Source of the DNA: Pseudomonas sp. sp1636
GTDB lineage: Bacteria; Pseudomonadota; Gammaproteobacteria; Pseudomonadales; Pseudomonadaceae
NCBI RefSeq assembly: GCF_030376615.1
Contig: NZ_JARRAB010000026.1
Span: forward strand, 1-42,236
Direction: 5' to 3'
DNA: 42,236 nucleotides
Positions 8,664-16,448 of this stretch are shown here, piece after piece. Positions within the stretch are counted from its first letter, which is position 1; each line of letters opens with the position of its first letter. The notes under the pieces were generated by a model that saw only the letters and a program-made list of their open reading frames with translations, did not search any database and was not told where the DNA came from. The position numbers were made by a program, and so were the translations under genes.

Positions 8664-9962
8664 ATGCTCGGACTGACTAAGACCTTCGGCGCCCTGTACC
8701 TGGCCAGCCTGTTGATGCAGCTGGGCTCGACCCTGCTGATGACCTACCTGGCGCTGCGTCTGAGTGCCGACGGAGTCGCCGAGTTCTGGGGCGGCGCGCT
8801 GATGGCCGCCAACGCCCTGGGCATGGTGGCCGGCGGCAGGGTCGGGCGCGTGCTGATCGAGCAGGTCGGGCATATCCGTACCTACGTGGCCTGCGCCGGG
8901 GTGATTTCCGCCGCCGTACTGGCCCACGAATTCAGCAGTGCCTTGCCGTTCTGGCTATTCCTACGTGCGCTGGTCGGTCTGGCGATGATGTGCCAGCTGA
9001 TGGTGCTGGAAAGCTGGCTCAACGACCGCGCCCAGAGCGACCAGCGCGGCAAGGTGCTGGGTATCTACATGGTCGCGGTGTACGTCGGCATGGTGCTCGG
9101 CCAGCTGGCCCTGAGCCTGAATGGCGACCTGGGTATCCGCGCGCTGCTCGGCGTGGCCATGGCTTTTGCCCTGTGTCTGGTGCCGGTGGCCCTGACCCGT
9201 AGCATGCACCCGGCGGCGTTGCAGCCGACGCCTGTGGCAATCAAGCTGTTTATCCAGCGGGTGCCACAATCGCTGGTGACCATTCTGATGTCCGGGGTGA
9301 TCACCGGCGGCTTTTATGGCCTGGCACCTATCTATGCCAGTCGCCAGGGCCTGGATACCAGCCAGGTCGGCCAGTTTATGGCGCTGGTGATCGGCGCCGG
9401 CCTGCTCGCGCAACTGCCTTTGGGCTGGTTATCCGACCGCCTGCCACGGGCCAGCCTGATCCGCGCTGTGGCGCTGCTCTTGGTGTTTGCCTGCCTGCCG
9501 CTGGGTTTTTATCCAACGCCTTCGTTTGCCGCTGTGCTGTTGTTTGGCGTGGCTATCGGCTTTCTGCAGTTCTGCCTGTATCCGCTGGGCGTGGCCCTGG
9601 CCAACGATAATGTCGAGGCCGAGTTGCGCGTGTCGCTGGCCGGCTTGCTGCTGGTGACTTACGGCGTCGGTGCCTGCGTCGGCCCGTTGCTGGCCGGTGC
9701 GCTGATGGAGCGCTTCGGCGCCCCCAGTCTGTACTACTTCTTCGCCGCCTGCGCCGCGCTGCTGGCCCTGGCGGTGGGCCAGGGCAAGGTCAGCGGCGCG
9801 CATTTGCAGGAGGATGCACCCTTGCATCACCAGGCCACGCCAGTCGGCCTGGCCTGCGCGACCCTGCCGGCTGCGGTCGAACCGGCCAGTCCGAACGCCG
9901 TGGCGCCGCAAACCGCAGCCGAGCCGGCGATGCCTGCACCGCCCGAGCGGTCGGGCGTTTGA
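8664..9962 (+). CDS. MFS transporter (YcaD-like)
   Basis: A 432-residue major facilitator with about 12 hydrophobic segments. The loop 2-3 region GGRVGRVLIEQVGHIR and the central pattern LESWLNDRAQSDQRGKVLGIYM are typical of the YcaD subfamily. A hydrophilic Ala/Pro-rich C-terminal tail of about 60 residues follows the last membrane segment. The start at ATG 8664 has a clear AAGGAG 7 bases upstream; longer in-frame starts reach back into the previous gene and are not supported. It is probably an inner-membrane importer or exporter for the substrate or a product of the pathway. The direction of transport cannot be inferred. It may be partly uncoupled from the upstream genes by a hairpin at 8606-8638. 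Confidence 0.85.
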   Translation: MLGLTKTFGALYLASLLMQLGSTLLMTYLALRLSADGVAEFWGGALMAANALGMVAGGRVGRVLIEQVGHIRTYVACAGVISAAVLAHEFSSALPFWLFLRALVGLAMMCQLMVLESWLNDRAQSDQRGKVLGIYMVAVYVGMVLGQLALSLNGDLGIRALLGVAMAFALCLVPVALTRSMHPAALQPTPVAIKLFIQRVPQSLVTILMSGVITGGFYGLAPIYASRQGLDTSQVGQFMALVIGAGLLAQLPLGWLSDRLPRASLIRAVALLLVFACLPLGFYPTPSFAAVLLFGVAIGFLQFCLYPLGVALANDNVEAELRVSLAGLLLVTYGVGACVGPLLAGALMERFGAPSLYYFFAACAALLALAVGQGKVSGAHLQEDAPLHHQATPVGLACATLPAAVEPASPNAVAPQTAAEPAMPAPPERSGV

Positions 9963-10009
9963 CCTAACGGCGTTGCTTTAGCCCGAGTCTGTTCACTGGA
10001 ATCCACCTC

Positions 10010-11257
10010 ATGTTCGACAACAAGAATAAGTACCCGAGCGGCGAGTCCGCCGACCAGCCCTTGCGCAACCCGGTCAGCACCCAGACCCTGGAGGCGGCGC
10101 GCGCCTATCGCCTGCGACGGGTGCGCGAGCAGTTGCTGGCCGCCGATTGCGCGGCCATCCTGCTGTATGACCCGGTGAACATCCGCTACGCCACCGACAC
10201 CTCGAATATGCAGGTGTGGACGCTGCACAACTTCGCCCGTTACGCCCTGGTGTTCGCCACGGGCCCGGTGATCCTGTTCGAATTCCACAACTGCGAGCAC
10301 CTGCACGAGGGCAACGGCCTGCTCGACGAGATCCGCCATGCGGTGAGCTGGAGCTACTTCGGCGCCGGCTCGCGGATCTCCGAGAAGGCCAAGCTGTGGG
10401 CGACGGAAATCGTCGAGCTGCTGCGTCAGCACGCCGGCGCAGGCGCGCGGCTGGCGGTGGACAAGGCCGACTTCGAGGGGCTCGAACTGTTGCAGGCGCA
10501 GGGCCTGCGCCTGGTCGAGGGCCACAGCCTGATGGAGGAGGCGCGCAAGATCAAATCCAGTGATGAGCTGGAGCTGATGCGCTGGACCATCGCCGTGTGC
10601 GAGAAAGGCATCCAGCGTATGTACGATGAGCAGCGCCCCGGCATGAGCGAGAACCAGCTGTGGGCCTGGCTGCACTACGAGAATATCCGCCACGGCGGCG
10701 AGTGGATCGAGACCCGTCTGCTGGCCTCCGGGCCGCGCACCAACCCGTGGATGCAGGAGTCCAGCGAGCGGGTGATGCAGCAGGGTGAGATCCTCTGCTT
10801 CGACACCGACCTGATCGGCCCCTACGGCTACTGCGCCGACATCTCCCGGGCCTGGACGGTCGGCCACGTGGCGCCGACGGCCGAGCAGCGCAAGCTGTAT
10901 GCCCTGGCCTTCGAGCAGGTGCAGCACAACATGGCGTTGCTGCGCCCCGGCATCAGCCACCGCGAGTTCGTCCAGCGCGCCTGGGACATTCCCCAGCCTT
11001 TCCAGCACAACCGCTATTGCTGCGTGGTGCACGGCGTCGGCCTGGCCGACGAGTACCCGGCCCTGGCGCACAAGGGCGCGGACTGGGACAGCAGCGGCTA
11101 CGACGGGATCATCGAGGAAAACATGGTGCTCTGCGTCGAGAGTTACATCGGCGAGCGCGGCGGCAAGGAGGGCATCAAGCTCGAACAACAGGTGCTGATC
11201 ACCCGCGATGGCTGCCAGCCGTTGTCGCAATACCCCTGGCAGGACGACTGGTTATGA
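10010..11257 (+). CDS. M24-fold metalloenzyme, DddP-like (candidate DMSP lyase)
   Basis: A 415-residue protein of the creatinase/prolidase (M24) superfamily: N-terminal creatinase-like domain to about residue 165, then the pita-bread catalytic domain. Candidate metal ligands are D265, D267, D277, H341, E377 and E392. As I recall it, DddP of Ruegeria uses D295, D297, D307, H371, E406 and E421. The spacings 2, 10, 64 and 15 match exactly, and the H-to-E spacing is 36 instead of 35. The proposed catalytic Y366 and D377 of DddP correspond to Y336 and D347 here. The DxD is not found in ordinary Xaa-Pro peptidases. DddP cleaves dimethylsulfoniopropionate to DMS and acrylate. Two onium transporters directly downstream agree. 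However, the Rieske and amine-oxidase genes upstream are not part of known DMSP pathways, and no acrylate genes are visible. A related lyase or hydrolase acting on another betaine is a fair alternative; ectoine hydrolase DoeA/EutD is less likely because it lacks these metals. Confidence 0.72.
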   Translation: MFDNKNKYPSGESADQPLRNPVSTQTLEAARAYRLRRVREQLLAADCAAILLYDPVNIRYATDTSNMQVWTLHNFARYALVFATGPVILFEFHNCEHLHEGNGLLDEIRHAVSWSYFGAGSRISEKAKLWATEIVELLRQHAGAGARLAVDKADFEGLELLQAQGLRLVEGHSLMEEARKIKSSDELELMRWTIAVCEKGIQRMYDEQRPGMSENQLWAWLHYENIRHGGEWIETRLLASGPRTNPWMQESSERVMQQGEILCFDTDLIGPYGYCADISRAWTVGHVAPTAEQRKLYALAFEQVQHNMALLRPGISHREFVQRAWDIPQPFQHNRYCCVVHGVGLADEYPALAHKGADWDSSGYDGIIEENMVLCVESYIGERGGKEGIKLEQQVLITRDGCQPLSQYPWQDDWL

Positions 11258-11574
11258 AGGGGCGTGCCAGGTACGCGTCCCGAGTCGGGCCTATGCGCCG
11301 ATAAACCATAGCGGGAACGCCCGTTCGGGCGGCTGATTGACCGGCGTTACTGGCGGCAGCTCCGAGCTGCGCCAGCGCCTGCCGTTAATGCTGTGGTTAG
11401 TTGCTCGTATGGATGATCAAAAGTCATTAATGGCGCACATAAAATGATTTGTGGCGAGCGCTTGGCTCCCCGACCATCACTCATCTGTTCAATTCGGCTG
11501 GCCGGCGGTTTACGTCATTAAAGTGCTAGCCGCGATTGGCCTGACTACAAAAATAATAGAGTGAGGATACTTGC
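11258..11574. other. Intergenic control region before BCCT gene 1
   Basis: A 317-base gap. It contains a short hairpin CGCCCG-TT-CGGGCG (about 11318-11331), a second hairpin GGCGGCAGCTC/GAGCTGCGCC just downstream, and the conserved operator block at 11409-11459. No small gene is supported. Confidence 0.55.
11409..11459 (+). promoter_or_regulatory. LysR-type operator block, copy 2 (BCCT gene 1)
   Basis: Begins ATGGATGATCAAAAGTCATT and aligns base for base over its first half with the block at 2672. The inner T-N11-A arms (ATGA...TCAT) are kept. The second half has the shared TAAAATGATTTGTGG element with a one-base shift. It lies 115 bases before the BCCT start. Confidence 0.72.
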
Positions 11575-13128
11575 GTGAAAGACATTGCCGCCGATGCTTC
11601 AGTGCCCCGGAATTTCAATACCCAGATAATGGGTTTGAACTTCCATCGGGTTATTTTTCCTGCTTCATTCTCCATTGTGCTGGCCCTGGTGTTGCTGGCC
11701 CTGAATGACCCCGCAGCCTTCGGTCAGACCCTGGAAGGGGTCAAGGGCTGGATCCTGAAGAACTGCGACTGGTTCATCATGATCATGGGCAATCTGGCCG
11801 TGCTGTTCTGCGCCGGCCTGGCGCTGTCGCCGTTCGGCAGGATCCGCCTGGGCGGTCAGGACGCCCAGCCTGAATTCAGCACCCTGTCCTGGTTTTCCAT
11901 GCTGTTCGCCGCCGGAATGGGCGTCGGCCTGCTGTATTGGGGCGTGGCGGAGCCGGTGGCGCAGTACACCGAGTGGTGGAAGACCCCGCTCAACGTGCCC
12001 AAGCAGACCCCCGAAGCCCTGCACGCGGCCATGGGCTCGACCATCTTCCACTGGGGCTTCCACCCCTGGGCGATCTACCTGACCAGCGCGCTGGTGGTGG
12101 GTTTCTTCGCCTACAACAAGGGCCTGCCGTTTTCCCTCAGTTCCGGCCTGCAGCCGCTGATCGGCAAGGCCCACAAGGGGCTGCCCGGGCAACTGGTGGA
12201 TACCTTTACTGTGGTGCTGACGGTGTTCGGCCTGGCCACCTCCCTGGGCCTCGGCGCCATGCAGGCGACCGCCGGGATCTCGCATGTGCTGGGCATCCCC
12301 AACTCCTTCGGCCTGCAGCTGCTGTTCATCCTGGTGGTGACCGGCGTGGCCGGATTCTCGCTGTGGCGCGGCATGGATGCCGGGGTCAAGCTACTGAGCA
12401 ATATCAACATGCTGCTGGCGCTGGGCCTGTTCCTGCTGGTGGTCGCGGGGATTGGCGTGCTGAGCTTCTTCTCCGGCGTGCTGGACACCACTGCCGACTT
12501 TGCCGAGTTCTTCCTGCCGCTGGCCAACTGGGTCGATCGTCCGGATCAGGACTGGTTCCAGGGCTGGACGGTGTTCTATTGGGCCTGGTGGTGCACCTGG
12601 GGGCCGTTGGTCGGGGTGTTCGTCGCCCGCGTCTCCCGGGGCCGCACGCTGCGGCAGATGGTCGGCGTGGTGATGGTGGTGCCGACCATGGTGGCGATCT
12701 TCTGGTTCAGCGCCTTCGGCGGCGGTGCGATTGCCCAGGTGATCGACGGCACGGGCGCGCTGGCCGCCGGCCTGACGGACGTCAACATGGCGATCTTCCA
12801 GTTCCTCGAAGTGCTGCCGCTGGCGGCCGTCAGCTCGCTGCTGGTGGTGGTCCTGCTGGTCATCTTCATGGTCACCTCCATGGACTCCGGCGCCCTGGTG
12901 GTCGACAACCTGGCGGCGGGTGGCGACCCGGGTACCTCGCCGGTGCAGCGCGTGCTCTGGCTGGTGATGATTGCCCTGGTGACCATCACGCTGTTCGTGA
13001 TCGGCGGCGATACGGCGCTCAAAGGCATTCAGGCCGGGGCCGTGGCCATGGGCCTGCCGTTCATGGTGTTGATGCTGCTGCTGATGATCGGCTTTCTCAA
13101 GGCGCTGAGCCAGGAGCCGCGCGGCTAA
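11575..13128 (+). CDS. BCCT-family betaine/onium transporter 1
   Basis: A 517-residue secondary transporter with about 12 membrane segments. BCCT hallmarks are the glycine-rich segment AGMGVGLLYWGVAEP (TM3 region) and the tryptophan-rich FYWAWWCTWGPLVGVFVARVSRGRT (TM8 region and the cytoplasmic loop after it). The tails are short, unlike osmosensing BetP, so it is more likely a catabolic importer than an osmotic stress transporter. It starts with GTG at 11575, with GAGG 9 bases upstream. Family substrates are glycine betaine, choline, carnitine, ectoine and DMSP. It has its own copy of the operator block and is not simply read through from the M24 gene. Confidence 0.9.
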   Translation: MKDIAADASVPRNFNTQIMGLNFHRVIFPASFSIVLALVLLALNDPAAFGQTLEGVKGWILKNCDWFIMIMGNLAVLFCAGLALSPFGRIRLGGQDAQPEFSTLSWFSMLFAAGMGVGLLYWGVAEPVAQYTEWWKTPLNVPKQTPEALHAAMGSTIFHWGFHPWAIYLTSALVVGFFAYNKGLPFSLSSGLQPLIGKAHKGLPGQLVDTFTVVLTVFGLATSLGLGAMQATAGISHVLGIPNSFGLQLLFILVVTGVAGFSLWRGMDAGVKLLSNINMLLALGLFLLVVAGIGVLSFFSGVLDTTADFAEFFLPLANWVDRPDQDWFQGWTVFYWAWWCTWGPLVGVFVARVSRGRTLRQMVGVVMVVPTMVAIFWFSAFGGGAIAQVIDGTGALAAGLTDVNMAIFQFLEVLPLAAVSSLLVVVLLVIFMVTSMDSGALVVDNLAAGGDPGTSPVQRVLWLVMIALVTITLFVIGGDTALKGIQAGAVAMGLPFMVLMLLLMIGFLKALSQEPRG

Positions 13129-13547
13129 CCTATCGTCCGCCGAACTGCCGGATTTGGCGCGAATGGATCGGCGGAGGACGTGGATAGAATACTTTTGGGT
13201 TGCCCCATGACTCTATAGTCAGCCGCGCAATAATGATCCGCGCGCTATGTTTCGGCGTGGCGTGCGGATGCCCTTGGCAAACTTATGAATAGTGATGTTG
13301 CCCCGCTCAGGGTGGTTTCCGTGTGCAAGCTCGAATGCTGTTCAGGGGGCGGAAGACCAGCGATGTTACGCGCCGATTAATGATTAAAACGCATTAATTG
13401 CTCGTATAAAAATCATGTGTCGGAAGTTGTTTTTTAGCGAATTATCGGGGCTGCTAAACAGCCTGGAGGCAACCGGACAGATTCATCAGCTCGCCCTGAG
13501 CCCAGCGTGCACAGCGGCATACAGACAATAACAATGGAGCACATGCT
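13129..13547. other. Intergenic control region before BCCT gene 2
   Basis: A 419-base gap. Near its start TCCGCCGA and TCGGCGGA can form a long-looped hairpin, possibly a terminator for BCCT 1. The conserved operator block is at 13376-13426. Nothing gene-like is supported. Confidence 0.5.
13376..13426 (+). promoter_or_regulatory. LysR-type operator block, copy 3 (BCCT gene 2)
   Basis: Begins ATTAATGATTAAAACGCATT and aligns without gaps with the block at 2672 over about 47 bases. The outer palindrome arms ATG...CAT and the second element ATAAAAATCATGTGTCG are kept. It lies 121 bases before the BCCT 2 start. Confidence 0.68.
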
Positions 13548-15182
13548 ATGAGTAATTCCAGCGGGGTTTTTCGCGGCGTCGATGCCGGGATAACCTTGAT
13601 CTCGATCCTGATAATTGCGGCCTTCGTCGGCTTTTGCGCCGTTATGGGTGAGCAAGCCGGGGCACTATTCGGCGAACTGTCCACGACTATCCTGCAGAAT
13701 TTCAAGTGGTTCTATTTGGCCATGGCCTCGGCTGTGCTGGTTTACCTGTTGTATCTGATGACCAGCCGTTACGGCAATGTCACCCTCGGCAAGGACGGCG
13801 AAAAACCCGAGTTCAGCACGATTTCCTGGTTGTCCATGTTGTTCAGTGCCGGCATGGGCATTGGCCTGTTGTTCTGGTCGGTGGCCGAACCCATGTGGCA
13901 CTACGCCGGCAACCCCTTCAGCGTCACCACCCTGAGTGCCGAGTCGGCCGAGTCGGCGATGCGCGTGACCTTCTTCCATTGGGGCATGCACGCCTGGGCG
14001 CTGTACCTGCTGCCGGCGCTGTGCCTGGCCTACTTCTCCTTCCGCAAGGGCAAGCCACTGTCGATCCGCTCGACCCTGACCCCGCTGTTCGGCGAGGCGC
14101 GGATGAACGGCTGGCTGGGTAGCCTGTTCGACATCCTGATCGTGGTGGTCACCGCGTTCGGCATCGCCACCTCCTTCGGCCTCGGCGTCGAGCAACTGGC
14201 GACCGGGATCAAGACCCTGAGCGGCTTCGAACTGGGCATCGGCCTGAAAATGGGCCTGATTCTGGCGATTTCCCTGATTGCGATCATGTCGGTGGTGTCC
14301 GGCGTCGACCGCGGCATCAAACTGCTGTCGCTGTGGAACATGCTGTTGTCGCTGGTCATCCTGGCCGCGGTGATGGCGTTCGGGCCGACCCGCTACATCC
14401 TCAACATCATTCTCGAAGGCACCTCCGGTTACGCCCAGAGCGTGATCGGCATGAGCCTGTGGAGCGACACCCAGAACGATGCCGGCTGGCAGAACTGGTG
14501 GACCGCCTTCTATTGGGCCTGGTGGCTGACCTGGGCGCCCTTCGTCGGCACCTTCATCGCGCGGATTTCCCGTGGCCGCAGCATTCGCCAGTTGGTGATG
14601 GGTTCGCTGATTATTCCGGTGCTGTTCAGCTTCGTCTGGATCGGTACCTTTGGCGGCGCCGCGCTGTTTTACGAGAAGGCCGACCGTGTCGCCCATCAGG
14701 AGCAGGTGCAGAGCCAAGGCCTGACTGGCGACGAGGCCAAGTTCGAGGGGGGTGCCATTCTAGTGGCGACCAAGGCCGATGCCACCGACTCGCTGTTCAC
14801 CCTGTTCGACAAGATCGAGCAGAGCGCCGGTGCCAGCCTTGGCACGCTGCTCGGGGCGCTGGCTTCGCTGCTGATCGTGACCTACTTCGTCACCTCGGCC
14901 GACTCCGGAACCCTGGTGGTGAGCACCCTGGCGGCCCGCGGCAATATCCATCCGCCGGCCTGGAGTCGCGTGGCCTGGGGCCTGATGGTGGGTGCCATCG
15001 CCGCGGCCCTGCTGTGGTCGGGCGGGCTCAAGAGCGTACAGACCGCGACTATCTGCGCCGCCTTGCCGATCGCGGTGATCCTGGTGCTGATGGCCATGGC
15101 CCTGCATCGCGCTCTGCTGGCCGAACCTGTGGCCAGCCTGCAACTAACCAGCGCTGATGACCCGCGCACCTTGGCCAGCTGA
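13548..15182 (+). CDS. BCCT-family betaine/onium transporter 2
   Basis: A 544-residue transporter with the same hallmarks as its neighbour: AGMGIGLLFWSVAEP and FYWAWWLTWAPFVGTFIARISRGRS. It differs clearly in sequence and has a longer hydrophilic loop at about residues 375-410. The pair is therefore not a recent duplication and may have different substrate preferences or affinities. Start ATG 13548 with GGAG about 12 bases upstream. It is transcribed from its own operator-bearing promoter and ends at a strong terminator (15205-15238). Confidence 0.9.
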   Translation: MSNSSGVFRGVDAGITLISILIIAAFVGFCAVMGEQAGALFGELSTTILQNFKWFYLAMASAVLVYLLYLMTSRYGNVTLGKDGEKPEFSTISWLSMLFSAGMGIGLLFWSVAEPMWHYAGNPFSVTTLSAESAESAMRVTFFHWGMHAWALYLLPALCLAYFSFRKGKPLSIRSTLTPLFGEARMNGWLGSLFDILIVVVTAFGIATSFGLGVEQLATGIKTLSGFELGIGLKMGLILAISLIAIMSVVSGVDRGIKLLSLWNMLLSLVILAAVMAFGPTRYILNIILEGTSGYAQSVIGMSLWSDTQNDAGWQNWWTAFYWAWWLTWAPFVGTFIARISRGRSIRQLVMGSLIIPVLFSFVWIGTFGGAALFYEKADRVAHQEQVQSQGLTGDEAKFEGGAILVATKADATDSLFTLFDKIEQSAGASLGTLLGALASLLIVTYFVTSADSGTLVVSTLAARGNIHPPAWSRVAWGLMVGAIAAALLWSGGLKSVQTATICAALPIAVILVLMAMALHRALLAEPVASLQLTSADDPRTLAS

Positions 15183-15204
15183 GCCGCGCTAGGGGTGTGA
15201 ACAA

Positions 15205-15238
15205 GGGCCTGCCTCTTTCTCGGAGGCGGGCCTTTTTT
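15205..15238 (+). terminator. Rho-independent terminator after BCCT gene 2
   Basis: GGCCTGCCTC pairs with GAGGCGGGCC (one G-T pair) around a short loop and is followed by six T. It separates the transporter from the thiol dioxygenase gene. Confidence 0.85.
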
Positions 15239-15279
15239 ATAACGGTTGCCCAGATTGTGTCTGGGCTGGAGCAATGTGG

Positions 15280-15843
15280 ATGGGCATCGATAGTTACAAC
15301 CTGGAGCGCTTTATCGGCGATCTGCGGCGCATCGTCGCGAGCGCCGCCGATGAAGCCAGCCTGCTGGCGCAAGTCGCCCCGCTGGCCCAACGGGTCGTCG
15401 CCGAGCGCGGTTGGTTGCGCGCGGACATGTACAGCGCCGACCCGGCCCTGGGTTTTGGTACCAGCCTGCTGCACGTCGAGGCCGATCAGTCGCTGTTCGT
15501 GGTGGTCGACAGCTGGCTGCCCGGACGCGGCGTGCCGCCCCATGACCACGACACCTGGGCGGTGGTGGTGGGCGTCGAGGGCTGTGAGCGCAATACATTC
15601 TGGCAACGCCTGGACGCTGCCACGCGCCCCGGTTATGCCGAACTGCAGCCCATTGGCGAGCAGTGCATTGCACCCGGGCAGGTGCTGGCGATGCCCAGCG
15701 GCAGCATCCACAGCGTGATCAATCAAACGCCGCACACCAGCCTGTCGTTCCATGTCTACGGCCGTCACCTGAACCATACCGCCCGCCGCCAGTTCGACCC
15801 GGAACGCAACCTCGAGCTGCCGTTCATCATCGACCCTCGTTGA
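15280..15843 (+). CDS. Thiol dioxygenase, cysteine/3-mercaptopropionate dioxygenase family
   Basis: A 187-residue cupin. The three-histidine iron site is H88-x-H90 (in PHDHDTW) and H144 (in GSIHS). The Ser-His-Tyr relay typical of CDO/MDO enzymes is S156-H158-Y160 in TSLSFHVYG. Layout and length closely follow the 3-mercaptopropionate dioxygenase of P. aeruginosa as I remember it (H89, H91, H142, S155-H157-Y159). The reaction is O2-dependent oxidation of a thiol to a sulfinate. I prefer ATG 15280 over ATG 15274 because GGAG at 15268 is correctly spaced only from the former. It sits alone after a terminator. 3-Mercaptopropionate is an intermediate of DMSP demethylation, so its closeness to the DddP-like gene is suggestive but not proof. 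Its last about 145 bases are duplicated at 30.2 kb. Confidence 0.82.
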   Translation: MGIDSYNLERFIGDLRRIVASAADEASLLAQVAPLAQRVVAERGWLRADMYSADPALGFGTSLLHVEADQSLFVVVDSWLPGRGVPPHDHDTWAVVVGVEGCERNTFWQRLDAATRPGYAELQPIGEQCIAPGQVLAMPSGSIHSVINQTPHTSLSFHVYGRHLNHTARRQFDPERNLELPFIIDPR

Positions 15844-16199
15844 GGCTGGCCGGGGTCGCCGAGCCAGGGACGCTGCTTTTGCGCTGGAGCTGGCTGCTGA
15901 GTCGGGTCAGAATATCCCCCTACGCGTGCCACAAGTCTGTCAGCCGGTGCGCCTCGCCACGCTGTCAATACAAGGTTGCGCATGACTCAATCGCCGAAAG
16001 ACCCGCTGCATGGCGTCACCCTGGCAGCCATTCTCAACGACCTGGTGGCGAAACTGGGCTGGGATGGCCTGGCCCAGCGCATCGATATCCGCTGTTTCAA
16101 GAGCGATCCGAGCATCAAGTCCAGCCTGACCTTCCTGCGCAAAACTCCCTGGGCGCGGGAGAAGGTCGAGGCGCTGTATATCCGGCTGCAGAAGAAGGG
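15695..16199 (+). repeat. Long direct repeat, left copy
   Basis: 505 bases covering the 3' end of the thiol dioxygenase gene, the spacer and nearly all of the VF530 gene. It recurs in the same orientation at 30223-30723. I count six substitutions and one 4-base deletion, about 99% identity. The copies are 14.5 kb apart and bracket the RTX/type I secretion block. Confidence 0.93.
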
Positions 16200-16206
16200 G
16201 CGCTAA
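15982..16206 (+). CDS. VF530-family small protein, copy 1
   Basis: A 74-residue protein matching the VF530 (DUF2132) family: DPLHGVTLAAILNDLV at the start, then IRCFKSDPSIKSSLTFLRKTPWAREKVE. Family knowledge: small, widespread in gammaproteobacteria, with a proposed DNA-binding role but no firm function. I start at ATG 15982; a TTG two codons upstream is in frame. A near-identical second copy is at 30506, so the cell carries both. This copy ends KKGR where the other ends KKG. Confidence 0.85.
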   Translation: MTQSPKDPLHGVTLAAILNDLVAKLGWDGLAQRIDIRCFKSDPSIKSSLTFLRKTPWAREKVEALYIRLQKKGR

Positions 16207-16316
16207 ACGACTCCATTGTTTGTAGCCTGGGGGCGGGCGCGGGTTAACCCTATTGCGAAAAATCCCCAATTTATCGTTTGGTACGGGAGCGGGATGATCT
16301 CTACTTCGGGGGCAAA

Positions 16317-16330
16317 TGAGAACATTCTCA
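16317..16330. promoter_or_regulatory. Palindrome upstream of the secretion operon (site A)
   Basis: TGAGAA-CA-TTCTCA, a perfect 6-bp inverted repeat about 120 bases before the type I secretion ATPase start. It could be an operator; the factor is unknown. Confidence 0.35.
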
Positions 16331-16411
16331 CAAATGATGCGAGAGCTTCTATCTCGGTGCTTTCGTTGCTTGCCACTCATTATTCGATGAACTAGTTTCG
16401 CTGTTCAAACG

Positions 16412-16428
16412 ACCGTTTATCTAACGGT
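16412..16428. promoter_or_regulatory. Palindrome upstream of the secretion operon (site B)
   Basis: ACCGTT-TATCT-AACGGT, a perfect 6-bp inverted repeat ending 20 bases before the ATPase start codon. Its position would suit a repressor site or a 5'-leader hairpin. Confidence 0.35.
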
Positions 16429-16448
16429 TTCTGTGCCAAGGATTGCTA

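Noticed and set aside
10010..11257. Ectoine hydrolase (DoeA/EutD) or creatinase as the identity of the M24 protein
   Set aside because: All metal ligands are present, including the DxD pair, whereas those enzymes lack the full metal site. No DoeB deacetylase or other ectoine genes are nearby.
15844..16448. tRNA or integrase attachment site at the left edge of the RTX island
   Set aside because: No tRNA-like cloverleaf, tRNA 3' end or integrase gene was seen at either edge; the edges are the 500-bp protein-coding repeats.
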